Shown here one piece after another: positions 9,601 through 18,859 of a stretch of DNA of 64,000 bases (position 1 is the first letter of the stretch; each line of letters opens with the position of its first letter). The stretch comes from RGIG7213 sp045124505 (lineage in GTDB: Bacteria > Bacillota > Clostridia > Oscillospirales > CAG-272): the NCBI GenBank assembly GCA_045124505.1, contig JBGVLZ010000029.1:1-64000 (forward strand), read 5' to 3'. Both the position numbers and the translations under genes were made by a program. The notes under the pieces are model-generated. The model was not told the origin of the DNA and did no database searches. It was given only the letters and a program-made list of their open reading frames with translations.

Positions 9601-10914
9601 TCCATTTGCGACTGAAGAACCGCCCGCATATAAGGTACCCGTCGGCTTGCTTTTATCCAACGTAATACTTACAGTTGACGTATAGTTACCGCTCTTATCT
9701 ACTGCATAGAAATAGTATAAACCTTCTGTTGCGAGTTGTGTACCGCTTGCATAATTGGAATAGTACGACGTATTCGGCATCCTTACGTAACAATTTTGAA
9801 GTCCTGATGAACTGTCGCTAACAACGTATTTAACGTATTCCGCATTCGTATATGAACCGCTACTCTTTGCCGTCGTACCGCCGTACAGGGTATAACTAGG
9901 CGCATTCGTGTCGTAATACACCTTGTATTCCGCTGAATAGTTCCCAGCTCTATCATACGAACGGAATGTATGCCAACCCGTTCCAGTTACCGCCGTTCCA
10001 GAAGTATAACTACTCCAACTTGTTGCACTAGGGCTTTTATACTGATAACCCGATACACCGCTGCCCGAATCGGTTGCCGTGTATTTGATAGCGCTATTCG
10101 TATATCCACCATTAGCAATCGTTGCTCCGCTTGCGTTCGTCACACTCCCAATAGGTAAAACTGTATCAAGATAAAACCTCACCTCCGAGTTCGTATTCCC
10201 AATATGGTCTTCCGCATATACGTAATACCAACCGTTCGTCGCGCTCGTGCTTACCGTATACGAATTAGAATAAGTATAGGAATAACTCGTGTTATTAGGG
10301 CGCCTATACCGAATCCGATAAACACTTCGATTATCCGATGCAGTATAAACAACCTGTTTATTGGTATAGCTACCGCTACTAATCGTTGTTCCGTCCGCTT
10401 TTAAGGTATAACTCGGCGAATCAACGTCAACGATAAATCTGTAACTATACGTATACGTAGTAGTAATCCATAAGAAGCCTACTTTTTCACCTGTATATTT
10501 TAACTCATAATTACCGCTCGATAACGCTGCGGAATACATCGTCATATCTCCGCTTCCCGATAAGCTTTTGCTGGTATACAAGGAACCGTTTTTATATAAC
10601 TTAAACGATTTATGGTCAATATCGCTTGCGTCAATGTAAAAATGATACATAGACCAATTCGTTACCACGTCTTGTCCAAGCGAGCTTGAACCGCTTGTAG
10701 AACTACTGTACATATAAATCTTAAAATTACTCGGACAACCGTTAGAGGTTTTATCTCCGTCGTTGGTTGTACCAACCGTCAAATATTTAGAAGTCGTATA
10801 GGTAAGCGCCGACGCTGTTTCCGTAGATAAACTACCAAGTGCGCCTGCTCCCAACGCCATAAATGATAAGGCAAAAAGCCCTGCCGTTAAAAACTTTTTC
10901 TTTCTTCCTTTCAA
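6664..10914 (-). CDS. Large Ig-repeat surface protein, C-terminal membrane anchor
   Basis: 1416 residues. The TTG start (GGAG lies 13 bases upstream; no ATG precedes the signal peptide) begins a classical signal peptide with a KGRKKK basic end, hydrophobic core and cleavage near ASA (about residue 36). The N-terminal half has about six to eight repeats of 70-90 residues, each with a D..P..L start, a YTN element, a SGxxxxYxxP strand and a FYxxDxxGN strand, typical of Ig-like/Big-type adhesin domains. The C-terminal half continues with more divergent Ig-like units. It ends in a membrane helix (about 1388-1410) and a KKKK tail. No LPXTG sortase motif is present, so it should be membrane-anchored. 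Downstream of the S1-domain gene, it probably forms part of the element's cell-surface layer, for example as an adhesin for mating or attachment. Confidence 0.75.
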   Translation of the reverse strand: MKGRKKKFLTAGLFALSFMALGAGALGSLSTETASALTYTTSKYLTVGTTNDGDKTSNGCPSNFKIYMYSSSTSGSSSLGQDVVTNWSMYHFYIDASDIDHKSFKLYKNGSLYTSKSLSGSGDMTMYSAALSSGNYELKYTGEKVGFLWITTTYTYSYRFIVDVDSPSYTLKADGTTISSGSYTNKQVVYTASDNRSVYRIRYRRPNNTSYSYTYSNSYTVSTSATNGWYYVYAEDHIGNTNSEVRFYLDTVLPIGSVTNASGATIANGGYTNSAIKYTATDSGSGVSGYQYKSPSATSWSSYTSGTAVTGTGWHTFRSYDRAGNYSAEYKVYYDTNAPSYTLYGGTTAKSSGSYTNAEYVKYVVSDSSSGLQNCYVRMPNTSYYSNYASGTQLATEGLYYFYAVDKSGNYTSTVSITLDKSKPTGTLYAGGSSVANGTATNAAYIKFAPYDLYGIANAYVKKPGDSSYVSYTAGTQFTAEGVYSFYSVDRAGNVSETYTVTLDRKIPAAQLYVDDKPINNNGYTNGAHIRFECDAPMCYVMTPDKNTFSEYISGMEYYKPGKYVFYGETESGTRTEYYTIVIDRTVKPLELLNVLDGKTDGDVVITWEDGKPNVYAPVVSVTINGKPYTKDQIVYTMDTGKYNVVCTDAAGNVWETSFTSSKHNVLTQTFQKEYYEAHDVNGNYYTFATYESAFAFAVAREMTFVRTGEWHNTSWDTGIAMDGVDSVNAVNGTFYIYKKSGVLDEEVAYFTKARLDEVIAQYAKVNINHYYYWEKENAPIADGENLFSYSDTKKVLANSITLCENIGCLVDGEEYIGTVYEGEGKHVLTVFDEWGNTCDYSVTVVRSAADIRYTVGEGSSNLVVYDRVYRFKEAISVFIDDENDEFAMFSIYNEYGDLMGNYHLNDVVELTESGRYNVVAINHFGESKTFQLIISRFAPEAYFEELVEDKKLELTVSESVDNESHIQTLEIYKSLDNGETWTLLSKDDYGTVITTDCLKYSFRTSGCYRVVITDEFRTGIDVITIEADYIQETPNGELIGVEDGGFTNGSVSFVWKDEAKVTLFKDGTLMEYKSKDKLTEDGAYVLIFENYDGFMETYEFVIDTMSPELLVEGVKMQGKTQTNVTVHYTETEFTAKLYKDGEEVGDYVSGTEITESGSYVVRISDNANNTSEVNFSIDKVVDYTVNVNDKGLANTVTITGNEEVFISMTKGEAVLDYALGTELTEPGKYNVTIQDLLGNSESFSFIIIEPKQNAFTHNFDDVPGFEMVVMNGAEKRLNYGTLELFEEGVHEVGVIINGKTYSFTVEIDATAPTLTLNGVENGGVTKESVTITDISETADVKVYLDGKEISYKHGDILKAAGKYKVVATDECGNFNEYSFEIEKTISGATIALIAIGGVALVGGIVFFVLKKKKVF

Positions 10915-10973
10915 TCTACTGTCTTCTCTCCTTTTTAGATTTTAAAAACTATAAAAATGAAACTTTTCGACAA

Positions 10974-12194
10974 TTATAACGCCATCGATGCGTGGGTAAT
11001 GATACCCCAAATTCGATTGCTCTTCTCGTCAATACCGAGAATTTGCACCGTAGCTCTTGCGCCTTTCATCGGTCTCCCACGCGCAGGGAATCTGCAAAGA
11101 CAATCCACTCCGCCATCCAACGCAACGAATACACCATTCTTGTCTACCATACTCACTTTCCCGACGTATCGGTTTCCTACGCTATACTTTTTCAGCGCAA
11201 AATCATACGGATTGATGGAGGCTTGCTTGACGGACGCTTGAATTTTGATATTGTTCAAATCCTTATTCTCCACAGAAAGAATCTTCACAATAACCCTATC
11301 ACCTGCATTAAACTGATACATTGCGTTTCCAATACGTTGATAACTCAGCTCTCTCAACGGAATAAAAGTTTCTACCCCGAACACGTCAACAAAGATTCCC
11401 GCACGGATAACCGAAACCACTCGAGCCTCGGCTCTTACACCCTCATGCACAAGTGCACCCTCTCCACCACGGTAAAAACGTTTCCTTTTAATTTGCATAG
11501 CATCTAAACGACTCGCAAATGCAATCATTTCATCATAGAAAATCCGATTAACAACGTAATCCACTTCCGCACCCAAACGCCGCGTCACAAGATAGTGATA
11601 AGACTCGTTCAACGTTCGGTCTTCTACCTCTTCGGGGTTATCTACCATTTCCTCTGCGGGGATTACAATTTTAAATACGCCGTGATACAAAACCGCTACG
11701 CTATCGTGTCCTTGAAAATCCCGTTCTACACCTTGTACCTTACCCGTCATAATTTTATCCGACTTCAACGATTCCGTTAAATCAATCAAATCGTTCTTGG
11801 CTTTGTCGGCGTCCGTTTCTACGGTCCGCCTCGCATCAATAGACATAACAGCGGGACCACCCCTGCTTCTCGCCCTACGTTTACCGCCACGCTTTTGTTC
11901 TTTCGGGTTATCTTCCGTTAAAATCGATTCTTCCGTTTTCTCTTCGCCTTTCAAAACATTGTCTTGAACCTCAACAGTTTTTTCGTCTTTGCTTTGCTTC
12001 GGTTCTTCTACGATTTCAATTACCGGCGCAACATACGGTTTTTTCTTGGGTTTGCTTGTTTTACTTTCCATTTCTTCGGGTTTATACGGTTCCTCCACGT
12101 CCGTTTTTACCACTGCTACATCTTCACTGATTGCCTGTTCAACAGGCTCTGCCAACTGCTCGCCCGTTTCGGGCAGGTTCTCTTTTTTGGTCAT
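10974..12194 (-). CDS. S1 RNA-binding-domain protein
   Basis: 406 residues. Residues about 1-110 are low-complexity, acidic and lysine-rich, ending in a basic KRGGKRRARSRGG patch. Two OB-fold regions follow. The one at about 255-325 (ARVVSVIRAGIFVDVFGVETFIPLREL) is a clear S1 domain, and a second degenerate one lies at about 335-400. S1 domains bind single-stranded RNA or DNA. Proteins of this kind occur in clostridial conjugative elements, where their role is unknown. AAAGGAGG lies eight bases before the ATG, and a terminator at 12229-12250 separates it from the T4SS operon, so it is probably expressed by read-through or a weak own promoter. It is followed by the Ig-repeat surface protein gene. 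Confidence 0.75.
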   Translation of the reverse strand: MTKKENLPETGEQLAEPVEQAISEDVAVVKTDVEEPYKPEEMESKTSKPKKKPYVAPVIEIVEEPKQSKDEKTVEVQDNVLKGEEKTEESILTEDNPKEQKRGGKRRARSRGGPAVMSIDARRTVETDADKAKNDLIDLTESLKSDKIMTGKVQGVERDFQGHDSVAVLYHGVFKIVIPAEEMVDNPEEVEDRTLNESYHYLVTRRLGAEVDYVVNRIFYDEMIAFASRLDAMQIKRKRFYRGGEGALVHEGVRAEARVVSVIRAGIFVDVFGVETFIPLRELSYQRIGNAMYQFNAGDRVIVKILSVENKDLNNIKIQASVKQASINPYDFALKKYSVGNRYVGKVSMVDKNGVFVALDGGVDCLCRFPARGRPMKGARATVQILGIDEKSNRIWGIITHASMAL

Positions 12195-12228
12195 ATCTTT
12201 AACCCTCCTTTAATTTTTTTAATATAAA

Positions 12229-12250
12229 AAAGTGCTATTTTTAGCACTTT
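12229..12250 (-). terminator. Intrinsic terminator at the end of the T4SS operon
   Basis: AAAGTGCT and AGCACTTT arms (12229-12236, 12243-12250) form an 8-bp hairpin followed on the minus strand by TTTTTTATATT. It lies four bases beyond the last T4SS-operon gene. Confidence 0.8.
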
Positions 12251-12253
12251 CCT

Positions 12254-15073
12254 TTAATGTGTTATTAGGTATGCGATACCGTTCACCAAATACGGCATTG
12301 CAACCAAGATACCAAAGATAACCACCAAACCGATTACGTAGTTCTTTATCATTTGGTTGGCTTTTATTTTATCTTCATTACGGTACGCTATGATAACCGC
12401 AATCCCCATCGCTATACTCCATACGCCTGCAGTGGATAAAAATACCCATATCATATACGGTGAGTATTCTTCGTAAAGGTATTCTATATAATTTGTCACC
12501 ACTTCATATTGATTTCCTTTATCTTCACTACGTGAATATCCGCATTCGCTACAATCATAATGCCGTACCACAGAACCATTTACCTCGGTATCCGTAATAA
12601 CGTATTTATGCTCTAAGCACGGGATTTGAGAAACAAATCTTTCCCCGCAAATTTCACATTGATGAATACGATTTCCTTCTTTTTGACAGGTCGCCGCTAT
12701 GCTCACCCATGTTAAATGCGTATGTCCAAAAGCACTTTGCTCATCTGATTTATACCGATAATCACACTCGGTACAAATATGCTCTATATATCCATCCGTC
12801 TCACAAGTCGGTTCTACCCGTTCCTCATAATAATGATGTCCTAGCGCACTTGCCGTATAAACCACGTATTCATCTCCGCACCGATCGCATTCATAATGAA
12901 TCCCACCTTTTTCCGTGCACGTTGCGTCAAAGGAAACGGTAAGATAATTATGCCCTAACGACGGTACGTAGTCGCTACGATAACTATAGCCACAAACCTT
13001 ACAAGTATTGATCGTATATCCTTGCGCCGTACACGTTGGCTCTATTACGTCATGAGAATAATTATGTCCGTACGCAGGAACTATGTCGCCTGTATAGGTA
13101 TAATTACAAACCGTACATACGTAAACAGTGTAACCTTGTTCAGTACAACTCGCGGGATGTAGCGTCGTTGAATAGTTATGCCCTTTCGCCTCAACAAAAT
13201 CCGTATAATAATAGTCGTCACAAGAACTACACTCATATAAGGTATAGCCTTGCGACGTACAAGTGGGTGGAATGGTTTCTATCTTCTGATAACAATGAAG
13301 GATAGAAAAATAATACGTTTTACTTCGTCCTGTTGCGTTATCCAGTACGTAAACATCATAATCACCTTCGGCAGTTATCCAAGTTTCTTTCGTGTATACA
13401 GAGCCGTTTACTTTTACAAGATAATCACCAGTCCAGGTAATATATGTTTTATTTTCCGTATTTGAAGAGACAATTTCCACTGTCGGCATCGGAATGGATA
13501 ACTCTATCCATACCGTTTCCGACCTATTCCCCATTGCGTCTTCCGCATAAAAATAATACTTACCATCTTTGGCATAAGCTGTAAACCCAACCCCGTCCGA
13601 CCCGCTTGTACAAAACTCTGTATCGGATGGACTCTTATAATACAATTTAGCATTCCCAAATTTATCGTAACTATATATACTAAAACCTGTTGATATCGTA
13701 TCTCCAAACTGTCCTACATTACATTCCAGTATCGGTGCATCGTGGTCCATAAACACTTCATAAACCTCTGACTCATTCCCAGCTAAATCGACAGAATAAA
13801 AAGAATAATAGCCACTTTCATTTAGTGACGCGCCGTTTACATATTCTACATAACTTTCTGCATTCGGTAGTTTTACATAACACGTCGAAATCCCGCCCGT
13901 GTCTGTTGCCGAGTAATACAACGACGAAGCCGTAGTTTTCCCATCTTTACTTAACAACACTCCGTTTGCATATACTTTTCCAGAAGGGGCTACCGTATCC
14001 AAATACAGCGTTGATTCCTCCGAAATATTACCTAATAAATCCACAGCTCGAAATGTATAAATACCATTTGTATCTGTAGGGTTTATCCAAGTGCTTTCCG
14101 AATACGTTTGCCAAGTAGTTGTTCCAGGAGTTTTATACTGTCGATAATTCATCCCAAACCCTTCATCTGTTGCTTTATATCGAAATCTTCCGTTATAATA
14201 CGATGTTGTAATTTCATTATCGTTTTGGTTATAAAACTTCCCTACTGGCAACGTGGCATCATAATACGCATAATAAATAGGCGAAGTATTTCCAGCTGCA
14301 TCTTCCGCATAAAACTCATATAATCCAGGTCTATCGTCCAAATATATCTTGGTTAAAGAACCTGTATGTACATTAAATTCATCATTGCCTGGATACTTCT
14401 TATAGATATACTTTACACCGCTGCCTGTGTCCACGCCGTTTATTGTAACGACCTTATTACTCATAACGTCATACGGCGTAGTTGATGCACCTGTTATCGT
14501 TGGATTTTGTAAATCCACCTTAAAACTAAAAGTTACCGTTAATTCATATCTTGTCATTAACGTTGCCGAACCAGTACCCATACCAAAGCCTAAATACTCT
14601 ACGTTATAAGTAGTGCCGTGCGTTAAACCTGTAAGCTCAATAGAGGTAGTTTTCGTTACTTTCTTTATTTGAGTACCGGAGCCGTTCGTAACGGTTATCG
14701 TGTGGTCGGTATACGTAGAGCTAAATGAAATATTCACCGTACTTGAACCTATCCAACCGCCGTTTGTTAATATCCCAGAGCCCGAATAATCACTACCCCA
14801 AGCATAAACGCGCATCGTCATATTCGTACCATCATTATCCAATACCGACGCACTGGATACGTTTGTCCCTGAACGGTATTTCGTAGTCGAATTGTTCCCT
14901 AAATTGCTCAATATTTTATTGTTCACGTAGGAAAATTGCACGCCGTATTTTGGTGTCGTTTCCGCGCTTGCTGTTTTTTGATTATTTATCGTAAAACCAA
15001 ATGCAATAAACAGGCAACACATTACAACCAAGGCGCTCAATAGTATCAGATTAAGACGCTTTTTTGTTTTCAT
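12254..15073 (-). CDS. Secreted Ig-like/cysteine-repeat protein with a C-terminal T4SS-pilin-like domain
   Basis: 939 residues from ATG 15073, chosen because GGGGAGGTGAGAGC precedes it and a signal peptide (KTKKR then a hydrophobic core, cut near SAE) starts there. Parts in order: Ig-like units at about 170-560 similar to those of the 1416-residue protein; then about seven CxxC repeats (about 590-830) of the form CTxxGY..Y.C..C.Y.Y....PA.GHNY; then two membrane helices in the last 85 residues. That C-terminal segment (AYRNEDKIKANQMIKNYVIG...PYLVNGIAYL) is the same module as in the 110-residue pilin-like protein at 20656-20988. The gene overlaps the end of the VirB4 gene by 23 bases. The shared module suggests the ectodomain is inserted into or displayed by the T4SS surface structure. 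Confidence 0.75.
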   Translation of the reverse strand: MKTKKRLNLILLSALVVMCCLFIAFGFTINNQKTASAETTPKYGVQFSYVNNKILSNLGNNSTTKYRSGTNVSSASVLDNDGTNMTMRVYAWGSDYSGSGILTNGGWIGSSTVNISFSSTYTDHTITVTNGSGTQIKKVTKTTSIELTGLTHGTTYNVEYLGFGMGTGSATLMTRYELTVTFSFKVDLQNPTITGASTTPYDVMSNKVVTINGVDTGSGVKYIYKKYPGNDEFNVHTGSLTKIYLDDRPGLYEFYAEDAAGNTSPIYYAYYDATLPVGKFYNQNDNEITTSYYNGRFRYKATDEGFGMNYRQYKTPGTTTWQTYSESTWINPTDTNGIYTFRAVDLLGNISEESTLYLDTVAPSGKVYANGVLLSKDGKTTASSLYYSATDTGGISTCYVKLPNAESYVEYVNGASLNESGYYSFYSVDLAGNESEVYEVFMDHDAPILECNVGQFGDTISTGFSIYSYDKFGNAKLYYKSPSDTEFCTSGSDGVGFTAYAKDGKYYFYAEDAMGNRSETVWIELSIPMPTVEIVSSNTENKTYITWTGDYLVKVNGSVYTKETWITAEGDYDVYVLDNATGRSKTYYFSILHCYQKIETIPPTCTSQGYTLYECSSCDDYYYTDFVEAKGHNYSTTLHPASCTEQGYTVYVCTVCNYTYTGDIVPAYGHNYSHDVIEPTCTAQGYTINTCKVCGYSYRSDYVPSLGHNYLTVSFDATCTEKGGIHYECDRCGDEYVVYTASALGHHYYEERVEPTCETDGYIEHICTECDYRYKSDEQSAFGHTHLTWVSIAATCQKEGNRIHQCEICGERFVSQIPCLEHKYVITDTEVNGSVVRHYDCSECGYSRSEDKGNQYEVVTNYIEYLYEEYSPYMIWVFLSTAGVWSIAMGIAVIIAYRNEDKIKANQMIKNYVIGLVVIFGILVAMPYLVNGIAYLITH

Positions 15074-17711
15074 TGCTCTCACCTCCCCGTTTCCTATCGT
15101 CAAATAAGCCTTGCATATACTCACCCGTTGTCACACGTATTCTCGTGCGAAGCTCAGATGAACCGACAAAGAACGCTTGACCAGTAATCGCCGAAAGTAT
15201 CATTCTTTGTTCATCAACGTTGAAACCGTCCCCTGCTTTGTAGATATCCAAAACGTCTTTCATATCCGGTGCCGAGAGCTTGAAAATGAACATATATTGA
15301 CTGTTCTTGATAATCGCGCTCGTCTTACTACGCAACTCTTCATTCGCATTCCAGTCAGCAATATTTTGCGTCGCCGGTATAAACGAGCCGTTATATTTAC
15401 GGATACGCTTACTCATCGTATAAAAGAAGTCAAGCGCAATTGGGAACTTGGCGTCAATAAAGCAATGCGCTTCATCCACAATAACAAGCGTTCTTATATT
15501 CTTACCGTTTCTATTCGCCTCACGGGTATTGATAATTTCCTGCTCAATAAATCGAAATACAAGCAACATCTGGGCATTGGCCACAACGTTATTCTTATTC
15601 GCAAACAACGACTGAAAACAGAAATTGATAATGCTATTATCTACTTCAAGCGTTGAAGGCGAATTCCAAATGTCCGAATACCTGCCCGTAACAAATTTCT
15701 GCAAATACAACTCCGCCGTCATAAACTCACGATTTGATACGTGTTTCATTTGTCCGTTATCCCGATACAAATACAAGGTTTCAAGCAAATCCTTGAACAA
15801 CGGAAACGCTTCGGCTGGAAGATTCGTACAATCTTTTTTATCCGTAATACCTTTCCGTTTATACGTTTCAATCGCAAGGTTATTGACAAGTTCGATAATA
15901 TCGCTTTGCGCGCCTTCAAGTACTATCTTGAAAAACGATTCCAATACCTTTAAATGTGTATTGAACGTCGTTTTCGGATCGGCAACCGTCCCGTCTTCCG
16001 TTAAAATATTATAGATATGGAACGGATTAATCTTCCCGCTCTGTGCGCTACCGACGTCGATATTTTCGCCTTGCAAATTCCGGACTAGCGAAAGATACTC
16101 CGCCTCGGGATCAGCCAAAATGATTCGAGTATTATTCGACCATTCATTAAGGATAAGCGATTTCAAGAAAAACGACTTACCACTCCCCGATTGCCCGATC
16201 ACCATTGCGTTGGAGTTTTGATACAAGCTCCCACGCTTCCAGATATTCAAAAACAACGGCGAACGGTTTTCCATATTCTCACCGAGCATAAACCCGTTTT
16301 CGTCCATCACACTATTTCTTACAAACGGGAAAACCGCTGCAAGAGAAGAACTGTTAATACCGTTCTCGTAATTAGGTAACTTTGTTTCAGGTGATACGCA
16401 TGCCGAGTCAAAACCCTGCATTTGTAAGCCTGAGAGCAACGTTGTCTTAAAGTTCCCTGTTTGCATTGCACGCCGAGCGACACGCTTATAATTCGGGTTA
16501 TCCAAATAGTTATAAGCCGTTACCGTAAGCGTTACGTCTAGCAAGGATTCGTTCTCTGCTTGCAAGCTATCCAGCAGCGCATTCATTGTATTACGGTGGA
16601 TTTGTGCCGTATTCGCTTCACTCGCCTGCTCGCTTGTGATTTGTTTTACTTCCATATCCCCGATACATTTATCGATACGCCGGATTGCTTTTGTTTTATC
16701 AACCGGTTGCATATGCAAAACCACTTTCGTATTCGGGATATTGAATATCCCTGCACCCCAAGCGTTTTTTACGCGCAACGGATAATCTGATACCGCCATA
16801 ACCGACGCTTCAATGCCGTCTATCGTATAGCGATTACTCTTAAACTCTAACGATTTCGGTTTCGTCCATTCCAAAAGCTCTTCTTGGGGTATATCTTCTA
16901 CCGTGCGTTCGTCAAAGTTCCTGAAATTACAGTACTTCAAGAAAACCGCAACCTGCCGATTATCCAAAATTTGCGTTGCCAAACCGCATTTATTGATTTC
17001 GGATGAGATATTACTTGCCGTGTTCTCCAAGTCCTGCTCACCTCGTCCATAGACGACGAAATAGAATTGGGAAACGTATTGCTTATAGATATTGTTGATA
17101 TCGTCTACCCGATCCAAGCGTTCTTGTAAAATACCTATCCTTGCATCCTTTTGTCGGCTTGTGCCTGCCGATTGTTTCTCGACGCTCAAACGGGTAAACA
17201 GATCTTCCGAGTATTTATCAAGTTTCATAGGTCTATCTATTTTAACGATATCCGCTGACTGATTTTCCTCCAATAACTTCAACGCATTTGCAAAATACTC
17301 AATATCGATGTCTTGCTGAATTTCCGTTTCAATCTTGAAGTTTTTCTGACCGATTTGAATAACGCGACCGTAATACCCGTTTTTATACACCAGCAACCCG
17401 TTTTCTTTTATTTCCTTGATATGCAGTTTATCGTCTATCTTCTCTTTTTCTTTCTTCGAGTTCTCATCAAACCGTTTCCGAGAAAACAAAAAACGGACGT
17501 TTTCCGCTATGTATGAATAGAAAATCCCATCGCCCGTAGGCATAAGCATTACAAGAGATATAAGCCCAACAACAATAGCAAGCCACCAAACGCTTGCAGT
17601 TATACATACGAATATAATCGCGAACATTATAAGCGCCAGTATTATATCTTTCATTGAATAACATTTCCAAACGTTATTTCTAACCTTTATCTTTCTTGGT
17701 ATAATCCGCAT
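15051..17711 (-). CDS. virB4: VirB4-family T4SS ATPase with fused N-terminal PrgI domain
   Basis: 886 residues. Residues 1-90 carry two membrane helices and end in GDGIFYSYIAENVRFLFSRKR, closely resembling the end of the separate PrgI protein at 30297-30617 (GDSLFEYIGHIFRFLSRKR). A PrgI/VirB3-like subunit is thus fused to the ATPase. The VirB4 part follows, with Walker A GQSGSGKS at 506-513, Walker B TLVIVDEAH near 735-742 and the conserved ATQN further on. VirB4 proteins power pilus assembly and substrate transfer at the inner side of the membrane. It has GGAGG five bases before the ATG and follows the VirB6-like gene directly. It belongs to set B of the two T4SS gene sets, the other VirB4 being at 27836-30304. 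Confidence 0.92.
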   Translation of the reverse strand: MRIIPRKIKVRNNVWKCYSMKDIILALIMFAIIFVCITASVWWLAIVVGLISLVMLMPTGDGIFYSYIAENVRFLFSRKRFDENSKKEKEKIDDKLHIKEIKENGLLVYKNGYYGRVIQIGQKNFKIETEIQQDIDIEYFANALKLLEENQSADIVKIDRPMKLDKYSEDLFTRLSVEKQSAGTSRQKDARIGILQERLDRVDDINNIYKQYVSQFYFVVYGRGEQDLENTASNISSEINKCGLATQILDNRQVAVFLKYCNFRNFDERTVEDIPQEELLEWTKPKSLEFKSNRYTIDGIEASVMAVSDYPLRVKNAWGAGIFNIPNTKVVLHMQPVDKTKAIRRIDKCIGDMEVKQITSEQASEANTAQIHRNTMNALLDSLQAENESLLDVTLTVTAYNYLDNPNYKRVARRAMQTGNFKTTLLSGLQMQGFDSACVSPETKLPNYENGINSSSLAAVFPFVRNSVMDENGFMLGENMENRSPLFLNIWKRGSLYQNSNAMVIGQSGSGKSFFLKSLILNEWSNNTRIILADPEAEYLSLVRNLQGENIDVGSAQSGKINPFHIYNILTEDGTVADPKTTFNTHLKVLESFFKIVLEGAQSDIIELVNNLAIETYKRKGITDKKDCTNLPAEAFPLFKDLLETLYLYRDNGQMKHVSNREFMTAELYLQKFVTGRYSDIWNSPSTLEVDNSIINFCFQSLFANKNNVVANAQMLLVFRFIEQEIINTREANRNGKNIRTLVIVDEAHCFIDAKFPIALDFFYTMSKRIRKYNGSFIPATQNIADWNANEELRSKTSAIIKNSQYMFIFKLSAPDMKDVLDIYKAGDGFNVDEQRMILSAITGQAFFVGSSELRTRIRVTTGEYMQGLFDDRKRGGESNENKKAS

Positions 17712-17712
17712 A

Positions 17713-18852
17713 TTATCCTCCTAACCCTTCGTGTTCTCGTTCTATTTCGTCGCCTACGTATCTATTAGATTCGTAATACGGCAAATCCACTTTATCCGTT
17801 CTTCTAACGTGATGTTCACTATACCGATTCTCGCGGAAGACATTTTTAATAGAACGTACCAACGCAATACCAGAACTTCCGCCTACAAACTTATCGCCCG
17901 CAAAAAGACGAGAAAACAAGGCTTGTCCTGCAGGAATAACCATTGTTCCGCCTAACATCATTACGATTTGGAAAAGATGGTTTGTCGTAGATGAAAAGCC
18001 ATCTATTTGAATACGCGTTGCTATAGGCACAATTAAAGCGAACAAATTGACAGCGATTACTGTACCGTAGGCTATAATGATTTTACTAACAAACGATTCA
18101 CTCCAAGAACGGAATCTTGCGCCGTCGTCAAGCGGTAAAGTGGACATAAAAAGCGGCATTGTTACGTACATAAAAGCCAGTTCATATACTCGTTTTGCAA
18201 GACGAACGGCAGCTACAACAAGCGAACCGCCTACTATACCCGCGATAATGATTGCCGGGAAATAAAGGAATGTATCCGGGTTTATCATCCCGTTATATTT
18301 CCAATTCACCGGATAATCACCAAACGTACCGACTTGTTCGTAATCCCCCAAAAGGTCCCTTACCGTTATCGTTTGAATATCCACCTCTGCTATGCTATAT
18401 CCACTCAGCCAATCCCCAACGCATGCATTGAAAATGGTTTCAGATAAGTTGACGGTCATATCCATCTCAAATATCCTTGCTAAAACCTGTAAAAGCGTGC
18501 CCACGATGGAAATCCCCAATAAAACAATCAAAACCATTACAAGCGTACCGAGTACCGCCAAGAAGAACTTGCCCAGTATAGTTGATACGCTACGTCGGTT
18601 GGATACCATATTTTTCGCTAAGGATACAATCGCAAACACACAGGAAAGACCAATAGCAAGAATGAACATACACCAAAATATTCTGCCAACAATCGAATCG
18701 CCGAATAGAACCTCAACAAGATTCATTTCCTGTCCTCGATATTCAAAAGATTTCACACCTGTCAGGACTGAAAACAAATCCATAAAACCGTCTATAGTTC
18801 TAAGCACCCAAAGGAATATTTGCAATATAATTTCCTGAAAAAATATTAGCAT
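17713..18852 (-). CDS. VirB6/TrbL-like polytopic T4SS channel protein (set B)
   Basis: 379 residues from ATG 18852 (TAGGAGG three bases upstream; a longer TTG form is less likely). About six membrane segments lie between residues 10 and 300, with an extracellular stretch at about 120-190, and a charged cytoplasmic tail at about 320-379. Arrangement and position between pilin-like genes and VirB4 match the TrbL/VirB6-like membrane proteins of Gram-positive conjugative elements, which form the transmembrane channel. It is much shorter than the 692-residue VirB6-like protein of set A and lacks that protein's glycine-rich and repeat tail. Confidence 0.75.
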   Translation of the reverse strand: MLIFFQEIILQIFLWVLRTIDGFMDLFSVLTGVKSFEYRGQEMNLVEVLFGDSIVGRIFWCMFILAIGLSCVFAIVSLAKNMVSNRRSVSTILGKFFLAVLGTLVMVLIVLLGISIVGTLLQVLARIFEMDMTVNLSETIFNACVGDWLSGYSIAEVDIQTITVRDLLGDYEQVGTFGDYPVNWKYNGMINPDTFLYFPAIIIAGIVGGSLVVAAVRLAKRVYELAFMYVTMPLFMSTLPLDDGARFRSWSESFVSKIIIAYGTVIAVNLFALIVPIATRIQIDGFSSTTNHLFQIVMMLGGTMVIPAGQALFSRLFAGDKFVGGSSGIALVRSIKNVFRENRYSEHHVRRTDKVDLPYYESNRYVGDEIEREHEGLGG

Positions 18853-18859
18853 ATTCCTC

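Noticed and set aside
15073..15124. Longer start for the 939-residue protein
   Set aside because: The extra 17 residues lie inside VirB4 and precede an ideal ribosome site plus signal peptide at 15073.
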